A DNA stretch of 64,000 bases from Staphylococcus sp. GSSP0090 (GCF_013391405.1 NZ_JACBFD010000040.1:1-64000), one strand, 5' to 3'. Shown: positions 37,390 through 46,999, counted from the first letter of the stretch. Numbers and translations are program-made. The notes: a model not told the origin generated them from the letters alone.

Positions 37390-39114
37390 ATGAAATTCTC
37401 AATTATAGTACCGAGTTATAATTCGGAAAAATATATAGCAGAGCTGTTAAACAGTCTAGACAATCAAAGTTATGATAAAAAAGATTTTGAAGTTATTTTA
37501 GTAGATGATTGTTCATCAGACGATACTTTAAAAGTAGTAGAGCCTTATAAAAAGAAATTAAATTTGACGGTCAAACAACTTGAATCAAACTCAGGTGGAC
37601 CAGGTAAACCTAGAAATACGGCATTACAATTGGCACAAGGTGAATATGTGTTTTTTGTAGATTCAGATGATTATATTAATAAAGAGACATTGAAAGATGT
37701 GGCGGCATTTGTTGATCAAAATCATGCAGATGTTGTCTTAGTGAAAATGGAAGGCGTTAATGGTCGTGGTGTTCCCAAATCGATGTTTAAAGAAACGAGC
37801 GATACAGTCACATTAGCTAATTCTAGAATCATTTATACACTTAGTCCAACTAAATTTTATAGAACCTCATTATTGCGTGATCACGCAATTGAATTTCCAG
37901 AGGATTTAAGAAGTGCAGAAGATCAATTATTTACAATGAAGGCATATGTGAATGCTAAACGCATCGCTGTACTTGCTGATAAACCTTACTATTATGCAAC
38001 TAAACGTGAGGGAGAACATATGAGTTCTGCATATGTCTCACCCGAAGATTTTTATAAAGTGATGTCATTAATTACTGAAGAAATATTAAATAGTCCATTA
38101 GAAAATAAAAATGAAGTACTAGGCTACTTTATAGATAGACATTTTTCATTTTCAAGGACAAATAATTTTTCTCTTAAAATAGCAGATGACAAAAAAGCAG
38201 CATGGATGGATGCGTTAGGTGATTTTATTCAAAAAGTACCTACTGCAGTGGATGAATTAGTAAATGATTCATTCAAACCGTTGTTACATTATGCTCGCTT
38301 AAAAGACATGAAGCATTACCAAATGGTTGAAGAAAGTTATAAAAATGGGAAGTTTCATAGTTACAGTGCTCAAGAAGGTGCGTTGAAAATACAATTTGAT
38401 GAAGGCGAACCTTATTTTGTCTTCAATAAATTAGTAAAACCAGATATTAGAATGTCACATTTCGAATTTAACGATCAAGGATTTGAGTTAGAATTGGAAT
38501 TTATTAGTTCCATTATCAATCCCAATCATGTGGCTTCAATGATTCAACTTAAATTATTATCACGTAATAAAAAAGAATTCATTTATATACCATTAACAAT
38601 GAATGATCAGACGAGATTTAAGTTTAAAGCAGCGTTGCAAGATTTGATGCCTTATTTAATAAAAGAAAAAGTCTGGGATGCACACCTAGAGATGCGCGTG
38701 GATAATATGACTATTGAAAAACGTATTGGAAATAAACGTGTTAAGTACCCATATGATAAGGAAACGAGCACAATTTCCCAATATAATAATCAATATTATC
38801 GATTTACACCATATTTTACGAAAGACTTTGATAATCTATCATTTTATATAACGAACAACAAATTAAATGAAATGTTAGCGATTGAAAGTAAAGATAAACA
38901 GACGATACAATTACGTAGTTTGGAATTTAATTATATTTTATCTGAAGGGCTGACTGCGTTAGTCTTACCTAATATGTTTACGTATGGTTATTTAACATCT
39001 GTAACAACGAAAGATACACTCACTTATAACCTATCCGTTGTAGAAAAAGTGAAGGATAAAGATTTGAAACAGAACTTTAAAATTGAAACACCTCATTTAG
39101 TTTTAAAATACTAA
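37390..39114 (+). CDS. tarS: Wall teichoic acid beta-N-acetylglucosaminyltransferase TarS
   Basis: Adds beta-linked GlcNAc to ribitol phosphate of wall teichoic acid; in MRSA this modification supports beta-lactam resistance and phage binding. The 574-residue protein has an N-terminal GT2 domain: FSIIVPSYNSEKYIAELLNS, VDDCSSDDTL, NSGGPGKPRNTAL and the metal site FFVDSDDYINKE (about 95). A linker region with REGEHMSSAYVSPEDFY and C-terminal beta-sandwich regions follow, as in S. aureus TarS (573). AAGGTGGAG precedes the ATG. The N-terminal half is much better conserved than the C-terminal half. Confidence 0.92.
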   Translation: MKFSIIVPSYNSEKYIAELLNSLDNQSYDKKDFEVILVDDCSSDDTLKVVEPYKKKLNLTVKQLESNSGGPGKPRNTALQLAQGEYVFFVDSDDYINKETLKDVAAFVDQNHADVVLVKMEGVNGRGVPKSMFKETSDTVTLANSRIIYTLSPTKFYRTSLLRDHAIEFPEDLRSAEDQLFTMKAYVNAKRIAVLADKPYYYATKREGEHMSSAYVSPEDFYKVMSLITEEILNSPLENKNEVLGYFIDRHFSFSRTNNFSLKIADDKKAAWMDALGDFIQKVPTAVDELVNDSFKPLLHYARLKDMKHYQMVEESYKNGKFHSYSAQEGALKIQFDEGEPYFVFNKLVKPDIRMSHFEFNDQGFELELEFISSIINPNHVASMIQLKLLSRNKKEFIYIPLTMNDQTRFKFKAALQDLMPYLIKEKVWDAHLEMRVDNMTIEKRIGNKRVKYPYDKETSTISQYNNQYYRFTPYFTKDFDNLSFYITNNKLNEMLAIESKDKQTIQLRSLEFNYILSEGLTALVLPNMFTYGYLTSVTTKDTLTYNLSVVEKVKDKDLKQNFKIETPHLVLKY

Positions 39115-39123
39115 TTGATATAT

Positions 39124-39172
39124 AATAGTAAGTGAGCTAATGATATATTAGTAAGCTTACTATTTTTTTAAA
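39124..39172 (+). terminator. Terminator of the tar genes
   Basis: ATAGTAAG / CTTACTAT outer stem with a weaker inner pairing, then TTTTTTTA. Confidence 0.7.
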
Positions 39173-39298
39173 CTCATTTTATTGATAATGGTTTTCAATT
39201 ATAGTATGTTTGAAAAGAATGATTTTTATATATTAATGAAATGAAAATTAGTTTATGTATAGCGTATCTTATAGATTTATGTGAAGAGGGAGTTACCG

Positions 39299-39883
39299 AT
39301 GACAAACAGTAAAATAGATGTTAAAGATTTAATTAATATAGGACTCTTTACAGCAGTGTACTTCATTTTTATAGCACCACCAGGTATTTTAGGTATAATA
39401 CCCATTTTTATGTTGCTACTTCCGGCAATGATAGGGCTTATCGGTGGCATTCCTGTGATGTTACTTATTACCAAAACGCAGAAATTTGGTGCATTAACGA
39501 TTTGTGGTATTGTTGTAAGTTTATTATTAGCAATCATGGGTCATCCTTGGATGGCTTTAATATTAAGTATCCCAGTGATTGTGATTGCAGATGTTGTTAT
39601 GGCGATGGGTCAATATAAAAGTTGGAAATTAAATAGTATAGGTTATATCATTTTCTCATTTTGGCCTATAGGTAATTTACTGCCGTTTTATTTTATGAGA
39701 AATTCATATTTATCATTTATTCAAGATAAATATGGTACAGATTATGAAGCAACAGTTGAAGGGCTATTTTCTATTGGTATGATTCCAGTTATTCTTATCA
39801 CTACAATAATTGGTGCATGGATTGGTGCATATATTGCTAAAGGTATTTTGAAAAAGCATTTTAAACGGGCAGGTATTATATAA
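39299..39883 (+). CDS. ECF transporter S component, Trep_Strep/MptS-like
   Basis: A 194-residue membrane protein with about five to six hydrophobic segments. It starts SKIDVKDLINIGLFTAVYFI, the typical opening of the Trep_Strep (TIGR02185-like) family, whose members act as substrate-binding S subunits of energy-coupling-factor transporters. GGIPVMLLITKTQKFGALTI is the family's central stretch. The ligand of this family is not established. The ATG at 39299 has AGAGGGA upstream; an earlier start at 39281 does not. It is one base from the next gene, encoding the T subunit. Confidence 0.82.
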   Translation: MTNSKIDVKDLINIGLFTAVYFIFIAPPGILGIIPIFMLLLPAMIGLIGGIPVMLLITKTQKFGALTICGIVVSLLLAIMGHPWMALILSIPVIVIADVVMAMGQYKSWKLNSIGYIIFSFWPIGNLLPFYFMRNSYLSFIQDKYGTDYEATVEGLFSIGMIPVILITTIIGAWIGAYIAKGILKKHFKRAGII

Positions 39884-39884
39884 A

Positions 39885-40604
39885 ATGTACAATCAAGTAT
39901 TAAGTCAAAACCATATATTTAACTTTGATCCAAGGATAAAAATGGGACTTATGTTAATCATTTCACTTATTTCACTCACCGGCGGGGTGACAGGTCCTAG
40001 CATATTTATTAGATTGATATTAATGCTGATGCCTGTCATATTATTGATCTTAATAGGAAAATATAAGATTGGCTTTACCTGTATGGTGATTATCATAGCT
40101 GCTTGGTACGGTGAGGCATTTGTGTCAATTGAACAAAGCCAAGTGGCAACGTTACTCGTGTTTGTACCTTCTGGCATTATTACTAGATTTTTACCTGCTT
40201 TAGTCATGGGGTACTATATATTTAAAACAACACAAGTAGAAGTGCTTATTTTGGGTTTGGAACGTATGAAGTTATCCAGAAAAATGACCATACCCATTGC
40301 AGTGATGTTTAGATTTATACCAACGATCAGGATGGAATCAGCATCAATTAAAGATGCAATGAAAATGAGAGGGATTTCCTTACGATTTGCGTTTAAAAAG
40401 CCAATGCAATATATCGAGTATCGTGTTGTACCTTTGTTAAATAGTGTGATTAAAATAGGGAATGAATTAACAATCGCTTCCATTACACGTGGATTGAATT
40501 TGACACATAAAAGAAGTTCTATTATGTCGTTGGAAATACGTTGGCTTGATTGGTTATTCATAGTTGGTGCACTACTTTTATGTATAATTTACTATATTTT
40601 GTGA
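39885..40604 (+). CDS. ECF transporter T component (CbiQ/EcfT family)
   Basis: A 239-residue membrane protein that couples the S subunit to the ATPase. Features are PRIKMGLMLIISLISLTG near residue 18, the two short coupling motifs in the C-terminal half (SIKDAMKMRGISL around 160, matching A-R-G type, and ASITRGLNLTHKRSS around 205), and four to five membrane helices. AAAATG directly after the S-subunit stop and a nine-base gap to the ATPase show one transcript. Confidence 0.87.
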   Translation: MYNQVLSQNHIFNFDPRIKMGLMLIISLISLTGGVTGPSIFIRLILMLMPVILLILIGKYKIGFTCMVIIIAAWYGEAFVSIEQSQVATLLVFVPSGIITRFLPALVMGYYIFKTTQVEVLILGLERMKLSRKMTIPIAVMFRFIPTIRMESASIKDAMKMRGISLRFAFKKPMQYIEYRVVPLLNSVIKIGNELTIASITRGLNLTHKRSSIMSLEIRWLDWLFIVGALLLCIIYYIL

Positions 40605-40613
40605 GGTTAACAT

Positions 40614-42068
40614 ATGATTCAATTTGAAAATGTATCATTTAATTATGAAAATGGCGAAAAAATATTGAACGATATCAACCTTACGATTCATGAAGGTGAG
40701 GTTATTTGCTTAACTGGTGCCTCAGGCTGTGGAAAAACAACCATGACGCGCTTATTGAACGGTACGATACCACACTTCTTTCATGGTGATATAGAAGGTC
40801 GTATCCTTGTGAATCATAAAAATATTACGAAACAGTCTATTTATGAAATTTCACAAGCAAGTGGTTCAGTCTTTCAAAATCCACGGTCTCAATTCTTCTG
40901 TTTAAACACGACAAGTGAACTTGCGTTTGAGCCTGAAAATTATGGTGTGGATCCAATCACAATTAAATCACATATAGCTAATAGCGCTGATGAATTTAAT
41001 ATTAAACATTTACTAGATAGAGGGATTTTTAATCTTTCTGGTGGAGAAAAACAGTTAATAGCTTGTACGACGATTCAAGTAAGTGGTCACGATATCATTA
41101 TTTTAGATGAACCTTCATCAAATTTAGATTTCAAAACAATCATCAAACTGCGGAAGATGTTAAAGATATGGAAACGAGAAGGAAAAACGATTATGATAGC
41201 TGAACATCGATTGCATTATTTAATAGATGTTGTTGATTGTTTTATCATAATGGATCAGGGCAGAATTAGTAATAGTTATGACCAAGCTACCTTTGAAAAG
41301 CTTAGTCATGATACGTTAGCAACGTTAGGTTTGAGAACAACACACTTAGAAAAAATGAAACCTAAACGTCATTCCAATAGCACATGGGGCACATTAACAT
41401 TAAGGGATTTTAAATTTAAATATAAAAATAGTCTGCCTTTATCAATTAACATTCCTAAAGTGGAACTAAGTAAAGGTAAAGTAACAGCAGTCATAGGACA
41501 CAATGGCTCAGGGAAATCTACATTTGCGCGATGCTTAACAGGCGTGGAACGTAAATTCAAGGGAACCGTTGATAATGATGACATTACATTGAAGCGAGGG
41601 CATAGATTGAACAATGTCTATTTGGTTTTTCAAGACGTAAATAACCAACTATTTGCAGAAAGTGTTGATGAAGAACTGCGTTTAAGTAATGTTGAGTTAG
41701 ATAACGAAACCATTCAAGAACGGTTGCAATATTATGGCATTTCACAGCATGTTGAACGGCATCCGCTCTCATTATCAGGAGGAGAAAAGCAACGTTTAGC
41801 TATTGCTAGTGCTGTAGAAACCAATCGCGATATACTTATTTTTGATGAACCATCTAGTGGTTTAGATGGTCAACGTATGCGAGAAATGAGTGGCATCATC
41901 GATAGCCTAGCAAATAAAGGCCATACCATTATAGTGATTACTCACGACTATGAGTTATTATTATCTTGTGCTGATGATATATTACATTTAGAACATGGTC
42001 ACGTTAAGGATCAATATACACTGAATGATGAAAATTTGGCGAAACTGCAAGCTTTCTTTGAAATTTAA
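40614..42068 (+). CDS. ECF transporter ATPase, two ABC domains fused
   Basis: A 484-residue protein with two complete ABC ATPase domains, standing for the EcfA/EcfA' pair in one chain. Domain 1 (about 1-230): Walker A GASGCGKTT, signature LSGGEKQ, Walker B IIILDEPSSNLD. Domain 2 (about 260-484): Walker A GHNGSGKST, signature LSGGEKQRLAIA, Walker B ILIFDEPSSGLDG. Fused ATPases of this type belong to dedicated (group I) ECF systems that travel with one S component, which fits the operon. GTGAGG lies before the ATG. The first signature lacks the usual RLAIA tail (it reads LIACTTIQ), so the domains may be unequal. Confidence 0.92.
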   Translation: MIQFENVSFNYENGEKILNDINLTIHEGEVICLTGASGCGKTTMTRLLNGTIPHFFHGDIEGRILVNHKNITKQSIYEISQASGSVFQNPRSQFFCLNTTSELAFEPENYGVDPITIKSHIANSADEFNIKHLLDRGIFNLSGGEKQLIACTTIQVSGHDIIILDEPSSNLDFKTIIKLRKMLKIWKREGKTIMIAEHRLHYLIDVVDCFIIMDQGRISNSYDQATFEKLSHDTLATLGLRTTHLEKMKPKRHSNSTWGTLTLRDFKFKYKNSLPLSINIPKVELSKGKVTAVIGHNGSGKSTFARCLTGVERKFKGTVDNDDITLKRGHRLNNVYLVFQDVNNQLFAESVDEELRLSNVELDNETIQERLQYYGISQHVERHPLSLSGGEKQRLAIASAVETNRDILIFDEPSSGLDGQRMREMSGIIDSLANKGHTIIVITHDYELLLSCADDILHLEHGHVKDQYTLNDENLAKLQAFFEI

Positions 42069-42141
42069 AATTACTGGGTACGGGCTACCACAGTGTATAA
42101 AAATGACGAGATTTAAAGGGGATATTTGAGTTGACGTCATG

Positions 42142-42185
42142 CAAAAAGCGCCTAGGATATCAATTGATGTCTTAGGCGCTTTTTG
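42142..42185. terminator. Bidirectional terminator between ECF operon and AraC regulator
   Basis: AAAAAGCGCCTAGGATATC / GATGTCTTAGGCGCTTTTT, an extended stem flanked by A and T runs between convergent genes. Confidence 0.88.
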
Positions 42186-42188
42186 AAT

Positions 42189-44261
42189 TTAATTGATAGA
42201 AATCATAATGTTAAGTAATGTAGATTTTGTTAGTTTGAAAATCAACGGATCTTTAAAATAATGCATTGTTAACTTTAAACGTGGATAGTTCATTTTGTTT
42301 ATTTGTTTTAAAAGTGATTGATCTAAATGCGCTTGATTTATATTTTGGGGTATTAAATTGTTAATCAGACCATAATCATTATTGATTAAACTAGAAAGTA
42401 TTGGGAATGACTTAATGAAATGATGATTAATATGAACTGAAAGTGTTGATTCACTATGATTGTTGAAAAGTAATATGTGGTAGTGCGTTTTGTTTTTTGT
42501 GACGATAGCATAGGGCAGTATAGTAATTTGCTGGTTGTAATAAGGCAATAACAAACCGTAAATATGAACCACTGGCATAGCACTTTGATATTGATTGAAT
42601 AACATGATACAGTCATCGTCATCAGAATAGTAAGGATAACCAAAACCCCCAATAAGGTGATTAAATTCAATGATAAATTCAGTTAATGCGATATGTGTAT
42701 CTTGTTTAGCACAGGGATAGAAACTTTTTATTGCGGCATGTGTTATATGATTGAATATCAATTTCTTAGCATGATCAGAACCAATACTGTGTAGAAACCA
42801 TACGATAAGGGCTTTTAAATCGAGGCTTTGACGAGTATTTAAGCCTTTTTGTGAGATTAATTCTGCTAATGATATTAAATTTAGGTTGATATAATAGAAA
42901 TCAGCATCTAATAAAGACATGAAGTGTCGAATCTGCACGATTTCATCGCTATTTATAATCATCGCATCGAGTATAATGCCAATTTTTATTTGTGGATAAT
43001 CTTGTTTGATATGGTTGATCAATTTAGGCAAATGCTTCGCTTCGTTATAACTAAAATCTAACTGTAATGTAATATGAGTTAAATTGTTTTTGAATTCAGT
43101 TAACAATTTACTGAGTATTGTATTTGATGGGTGCATTAAGATTTCTGGCGTTACTCTAAGTGTAATGTGATAATTGCTGTTAATGAGTTGATGTATAGTT
43201 GATAATACTTGTTGTAATTTCAATGCATTTAAATGAATGATGTGAGTATCTAAGATAGATATATTTACTTTTGGAAATATAAGCATATCTTTTTGTTCCG
43301 AAATCATAGTATCTAAGTGTACTAAGTCATCAAGTCGCTCTAACTGTATTAATGTATGAGGTTCATTAAACGTATCGTCAAAAGTTAAAGATGATACGTT
43401 TATTGTTTTGATAATACAGTCTACACGAGTAGTTGATTTTTGAATTTGAGTCAAATAAGGCATCATCTTGGATGCGTCTATTTCAATTTGTTTAGACTTG
43501 TTATAGGTTTCTTTCCTGAAATTATAAATATATTTTTTAGGCGGTATCTGAATATAATATTTAAAATGCTTTGAATAAGTACTTACATTTGTAAATTGAT
43601 ATTTTAAAGCCACAGCATAAATACTCTGATTGCCTTGTATTAAATCAAATAAAGATAAAGCGATTTTTAGTGAAGTTGTGTAATGCTTAAAGGTCATATT
43701 TAAAATGTTGGAAAATAATATTGAAATATAGGATTGTGAAATATAAAAAGCTTTAGACACATTTTTCGTACTTAATTTCTGGTTGATATTGTTATGTATA
43801 TATTCGGTTATTTGCTGTAATAGCGGATGTTTGGTATGAAATGGTGGCGTATAGACTGTATTTAAAGTTACTATAGCCTCCTTAATTAAAAAATCAATGA
43901 TATTTGAAATATAAAGGTTAGCAATGGCTTCATCTTGTAAAGATGAATGTAAATTCTCTAATATTAAATTTCTAAATTGATCTACGAACTGGATGTGGTT
44001 GAAATCATAATAAGCTGTTGAAAGACAAGGATCTTTTTCCAAAAATAACGGTAAAGGCAATGTTAGCTCTACTAAGTCCTGAACATCGAGCATTTGAAAT
44101 AAATCAGCATTGTTAATAATCATACCATCTTCAATAGTCATTATTGATCCATTTAAATTGATTTTACAAGGTTTATTTAAGGGCAGCAGTATAATTACTT
44201 TGTTTATACATCTTTTTAATTCAGTTGTGTAATGATTTCTAATTGATAAGGAACTAATCAC
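42189..44261 (-). CDS. Large AraC-type regulator (Rsp/Rbf-like architecture)
   Basis: A 690-residue protein. Residues 1-150 resemble a cupin-like sensing part. An AraC HTH pair lies at about 150-260 (KNVSKAFYISQSYISILFSN and AVALKYQFTNVSTYSKHFKY, ending in the IPPKKYI motif). About 420 more residues follow, with alternating strands and helices, for example GLLLPYYNQQITILPYAIVT. Central HTH plus long C-terminal extension and this length are the plan of the staphylococcal regulators Rsp, Rbf and AryK, which control biofilm and surface genes; I cannot say which, if any, is the orthologue. The GTG at 44261 has AAAGGTG seven bases upstream. It faces the ECF operon. Confidence 0.8.
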   Translation of the reverse strand: MISSLSIRNHYTTELKRCINKVIILLPLNKPCKINLNGSIMTIEDGMIINNADLFQMLDVQDLVELTLPLPLFLEKDPCLSTAYYDFNHIQFVDQFRNLILENLHSSLQDEAIANLYISNIIDFLIKEAIVTLNTVYTPPFHTKHPLLQQITEYIHNNINQKLSTKNVSKAFYISQSYISILFSNILNMTFKHYTTSLKIALSLFDLIQGNQSIYAVALKYQFTNVSTYSKHFKYYIQIPPKKYIYNFRKETYNKSKQIEIDASKMMPYLTQIQKSTTRVDCIIKTINVSSLTFDDTFNEPHTLIQLERLDDLVHLDTMISEQKDMLIFPKVNISILDTHIIHLNALKLQQVLSTIHQLINSNYHITLRVTPEILMHPSNTILSKLLTEFKNNLTHITLQLDFSYNEAKHLPKLINHIKQDYPQIKIGIILDAMIINSDEIVQIRHFMSLLDADFYYINLNLISLAELISQKGLNTRQSLDLKALIVWFLHSIGSDHAKKLIFNHITHAAIKSFYPCAKQDTHIALTEFIIEFNHLIGGFGYPYYSDDDDCIMLFNQYQSAMPVVHIYGLLLPYYNQQITILPYAIVTKNKTHYHILLFNNHSESTLSVHINHHFIKSFPILSSLINNDYGLINNLIPQNINQAHLDQSLLKQINKMNYPRLKLTMHYFKDPLIFKLTKSTLLNIMISIN

Positions 44262-44503
44262 AAATATCACCTTTGTCTAGATAAATAACGATTGATTTAG
44301 ATAATAATATTATTATTGTACAACTTGATTGTTTAAAAAGGTTGAATATCTAAATTTATTAATAAAAGGACTATTTAAAATAATTAATAAGGTATGAATG
44401 TATTTATTTTTTAGATTTTGCATAGAAGTCGTTAAAAAAATGGGGTCTTGGATTAATAAAACGATGATTAAGAAAATTTGAAATAAGAAAATCTGAATTT
44501 TTG

Positions 44504-44520
44504 TTGGTAGCGCTTGCAAA
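44504..44520 (+). promoter_or_regulatory. CcpA (cre) site before the xylitol operon
   Basis: TTGGTAGCGCTTGCAAA matches WTGNNARCGNWWWCAWW with one mismatch. It lies about 80 bases before the LacI-type regulator start, just ahead of its -35-like TTGACT. Confidence 0.7.
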
Positions 44521-44575
44521 AATAAAGATTAGTTCTTATAATGTATATATTGACTTGTAAAAGTCTACTGTAAAA

Positions 44576-44589
44576 CTTAAACGTTTAAG
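44576..44589. promoter_or_regulatory. Operator of the LacI-type regulator, site 1
   Basis: CTTAAACGTTTAAG is a perfect 14-bp palindrome with the central CG typical of LacI-family operators. It lies just before the regulator's start and its last bases overlap the ribosome binding site, so the regulator probably represses itself. Confidence 0.75.
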
Positions 44590-44598
44590 GTGAGAGAG

Positions 44599-45618
44599 AT
44601 GAAAAAGAATAAACCTACTTTGCATGATGTAGCAAGTGTGGCAGGTGTTTCCATTGCCACGGTATCCAATGTGTTGAACCATAAAAGTTCAGAATTAAGT
44701 GATAAAACCAAAGATAAAGTGCTGAATGCCATAGAAACATTGAATTATGAACCTAATCAATTCGCTAGAGGTTTGAAGACAGGACGATCCAATATTATTG
44801 CATTCATTGTTCCTGACCAGAATCCCTTTTTTACAGAAGTACTTACGGAGATAAGCAATGAGTGTCAAAAACACAACTTACATGTTACCGTAGCATCTTC
44901 AGAAGAAAATGAGGACAAGCAACAGGGTTTAATAGACACATTTGTAGCACAAAATGTAAGCGCTATTATACTCGTGCCAGTAAAATCAACCTTGTCTATG
45001 AAGCGTGAATTGCTGAAAACACCGATAATGACTTTGGATAGAGAGCTTGAATCAACAAGTCTACCGTCCATAACGGTTGATAATGAAGAGGCAGCTTATA
45101 TTGCTACGAAACGCGTATTAGAAAGTACATGCAAAGCGGTGGGCTTACTACTTGCGAATCCTAATATTAGCACTACCATTGGTAGGAAGACAGGCTATGA
45201 CAGGGCACTTTCTGAGTTTGATTTAAGTTCTAATCAGTCACTCATTTATTATAGTGATCAACAATTAGGTACTAATGCTCAAATCCATAGTGGTTACAAG
45301 GCTACGAAGACTTTACTAAGTAAAGGCGTTAAGGGCATTGTTGCTACGAATCATTTATTATTGTTAGGAGCGTTACAAGCTATAAAAGAAAGTGAAAAAG
45401 AAATAAAAAAAGATGTAATTATCGTAGGTTTTGATGATAGTTATTGGAATGAAATTTATACGCCTAAGCTTACAGTAATCTCTCAACCAGTCAAAGAAAT
45501 GGGGCAGGTTGCAGCTAAAATGATTTATAAGTTGATTCAAGGTAAAGATGTGACGTCAATGAAGTTATCGACAAAATTGATTATCCGCGAATCGTGTTCA
45601 TTCAATAAAAATCCATAG
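44599..45618 (+). CDS. LacI family repressor of the xylitol operon
   Basis: A 339-residue LacI/GalR regulator. The N-terminal HTH is typical (PTLHDVASVAGVSIATVSNV, then LNHKSSELS and the hinge helix NQFARGLKTGRSNIIAFIVP), followed by a periplasmic-binding-like effector domain ending KLIIRESC. It is flanked by two matching palindromes, one before its own gene and one before the polyol permease, so it most likely represses the whole locus until a pentitol or pentulose derivative binds. ATG 44599 is chosen over the GTG at 44590, which lies inside the AAGGTGAG site. Unlike many LacI regulators it is co-directional with its operon. Confidence 0.88.
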   Translation: MKKNKPTLHDVASVAGVSIATVSNVLNHKSSELSDKTKDKVLNAIETLNYEPNQFARGLKTGRSNIIAFIVPDQNPFFTEVLTEISNECQKHNLHVTVASSEENEDKQQGLIDTFVAQNVSAIILVPVKSTLSMKRELLKTPIMTLDRELESTSLPSITVDNEEAAYIATKRVLESTCKAVGLLLANPNISTTIGRKTGYDRALSEFDLSSNQSLIYYSDQQLGTNAQIHSGYKATKTLLSKGVKGIVATNHLLLLGALQAIKESEKEIKKDVIIVGFDDSYWNEIYTPKLTVISQPVKEMGQVAAKMIYKLIQGKDVTSMKLSTKLIIRESCSFNKNP

Positions 45619-45638
45619 TCTGATGGATTTTTATTGAA
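45601..45638. terminator. Terminator overlapping the end of the LacI-type gene
   Basis: TTCAATAAAAATCCA and TGGATTTTTATTGAA form a perfect 15-bp stem with an 8-base loop that includes the regulator's stop codon. It separates the regulator transcript from the permease-kinase-dehydrogenase unit. Confidence 0.75.
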
Positions 45639-45640
45639 TG

Positions 45641-45660
45641 AAACTTAAACGTTTAAGTTT
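45641..45660. promoter_or_regulatory. Operator of the LacI-type regulator, site 2
   Basis: AAACTTAAACGTTTAAGTTT is a perfect 20-bp palindrome containing the same 14-bp core as site 1. It sits 30 bases before the permease start, directly after a TTGAAT that could serve as -35, so it would block the permease-xylB-dehydrogenase promoter. Confidence 0.8.
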
Positions 45661-45690
45661 AGATGGTTAATCATAAAGGGGGAAATTAAT

Positions 45691-46983
45691 TTGGAAACTT
45701 CAAGTAATAGAATGAAAGAAAATACTTGGATGGGGATACCGCGCATTATATTTGCAGCACTTATTGCGATATTCATTTTTATGACAGGTGATGGTATAGA
45801 ACAAGCATTTTTATCAAAAAATATTGTTGATTTAGGATTTTCAGGAGGACAAGCATCACTTGTATTCACGGTATATGGCGTCATGGTAGTTGTAGGTTCG
45901 TGGTTAGCGGCAGTCTTATCAGATGTCTATGGTCCAAGAAAGGTAATGGTTTTAGGGACAGTTATTTGGTTAGTATTTCACATATTATTTTTAGTTTTTG
46001 GACTGGGTTTAGAGAATTACAGTATGATGTTAGTCATGTACGGTATTAGAGGTTTAGGTTATCCATTATTCTTATATGGATTTTTAGTTTGGGTAACCTA
46101 TATTACGAATAAAGCGCGTTTGGCAACGGCGATAGGCTGGTTCTGGGCAATGTTCTCAGTCGGTATGGGTGTAATTGGTACCTATTTACCAAGTTTCACG
46201 ATTCCGCACTTAGGATTTATGGGAACACTTTGGATGTCGGTCATTTGGATCGGTGTAGGTGGATTAATCGCATTCTTTGTAGTAGGTAAGAGAAATATTA
46301 AACCTAATGCAGATAAGCCTATTAAAGAAAGATATGTAAAAGTACTTAAAGAAGTTGGCATTGTCTATAAAAATCCAGATATTATCAAAGTCTTTATAGT
46401 AAGGATTATTAATCAGCTTTCTTTATTTGGCCTAGTCGTTATTTTCCCTGTTTTATTTACAGACACGATTGGATTTACAATGCAACAATGGTTATAGACA
46501 TGGGGAACGATGCATATCACTTGTATTGTTGGAGATGTTATATGGGGTATTGTAGCAGATAAAATTGGATGGAAACGCCAAGTCATGTTATTTGGTTGTA
46601 TAGGATGTGGCATTACGACGTTACTTTTCTATTATTTACCTGTATTAAGTGGCGATGTATTTGCGATTGCTATTTTATGTGCTGTACTATTTGGTATTAC
46701 ACAGTCAGCATTTGTTCCAATTTTTGCTATATTTACTGCATTAGAACCGGACCATATCGGAGCAACATTGTCTTCACATAACTTAGCTGCAGGATTGAGT
46801 AATTTTGTTGCGCCAGCTATTGCAACACTTTTCTTACCAATATTTAATGAGGTTGGTGTTGTATGGGCATTTGCAATATGTTACTTCGTGGGTGCAGTCA
46901 TTACTTACTTTATAAAAGTATATCAACCGGGTATAGATGATCGTAAAGTCAGTGAAATGAATAAACAAACACAAACTAATTAG
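45691..46983 (+). pseudogene. MFS polyol (xylitol/ribitol/arabitol-type) permease split by one in-frame TAG
   Basis: The frame from the TTG at 45691 (AAAGGGGG eight bases ahead) runs 268 codons to a TAG at 46495-46497 and then continues open in the same frame to 46983. Together this gives a full 430-codon twelve-helix major facilitator, with SDVYGPRKVMVLG after helix 2 and WGIVADKIGWKRQ at the equivalent place in the second half. It resembles the RbtT/DalT polyol permeases. The stop breaks TMQQWL-stop-TWGTMH in helix 7, where relatives usually read WLQ. GGGG before the ATG at 46510 could restart the second half. No other base changes disturb the frame, so the lesion is recent, or a sequencing error, or a read-through codon. 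Confidence 0.85.
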
Positions 46984-46999
46984 TAAAGGAATGATTCGA

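Noticed and set aside
42386-42670. A 94-codon minus-strand frame rich in hydrophobic residues
   Set aside because: It lies wholly inside the large AraC gene in another frame and has no start site of its own.
44313-44519. A 68-codon minus-strand frame upstream of the LacI-type gene
   Set aside because: It has no ribosome binding site, covers the cre and upstream promoter DNA, and reads like translated AT-rich intergenic sequence.
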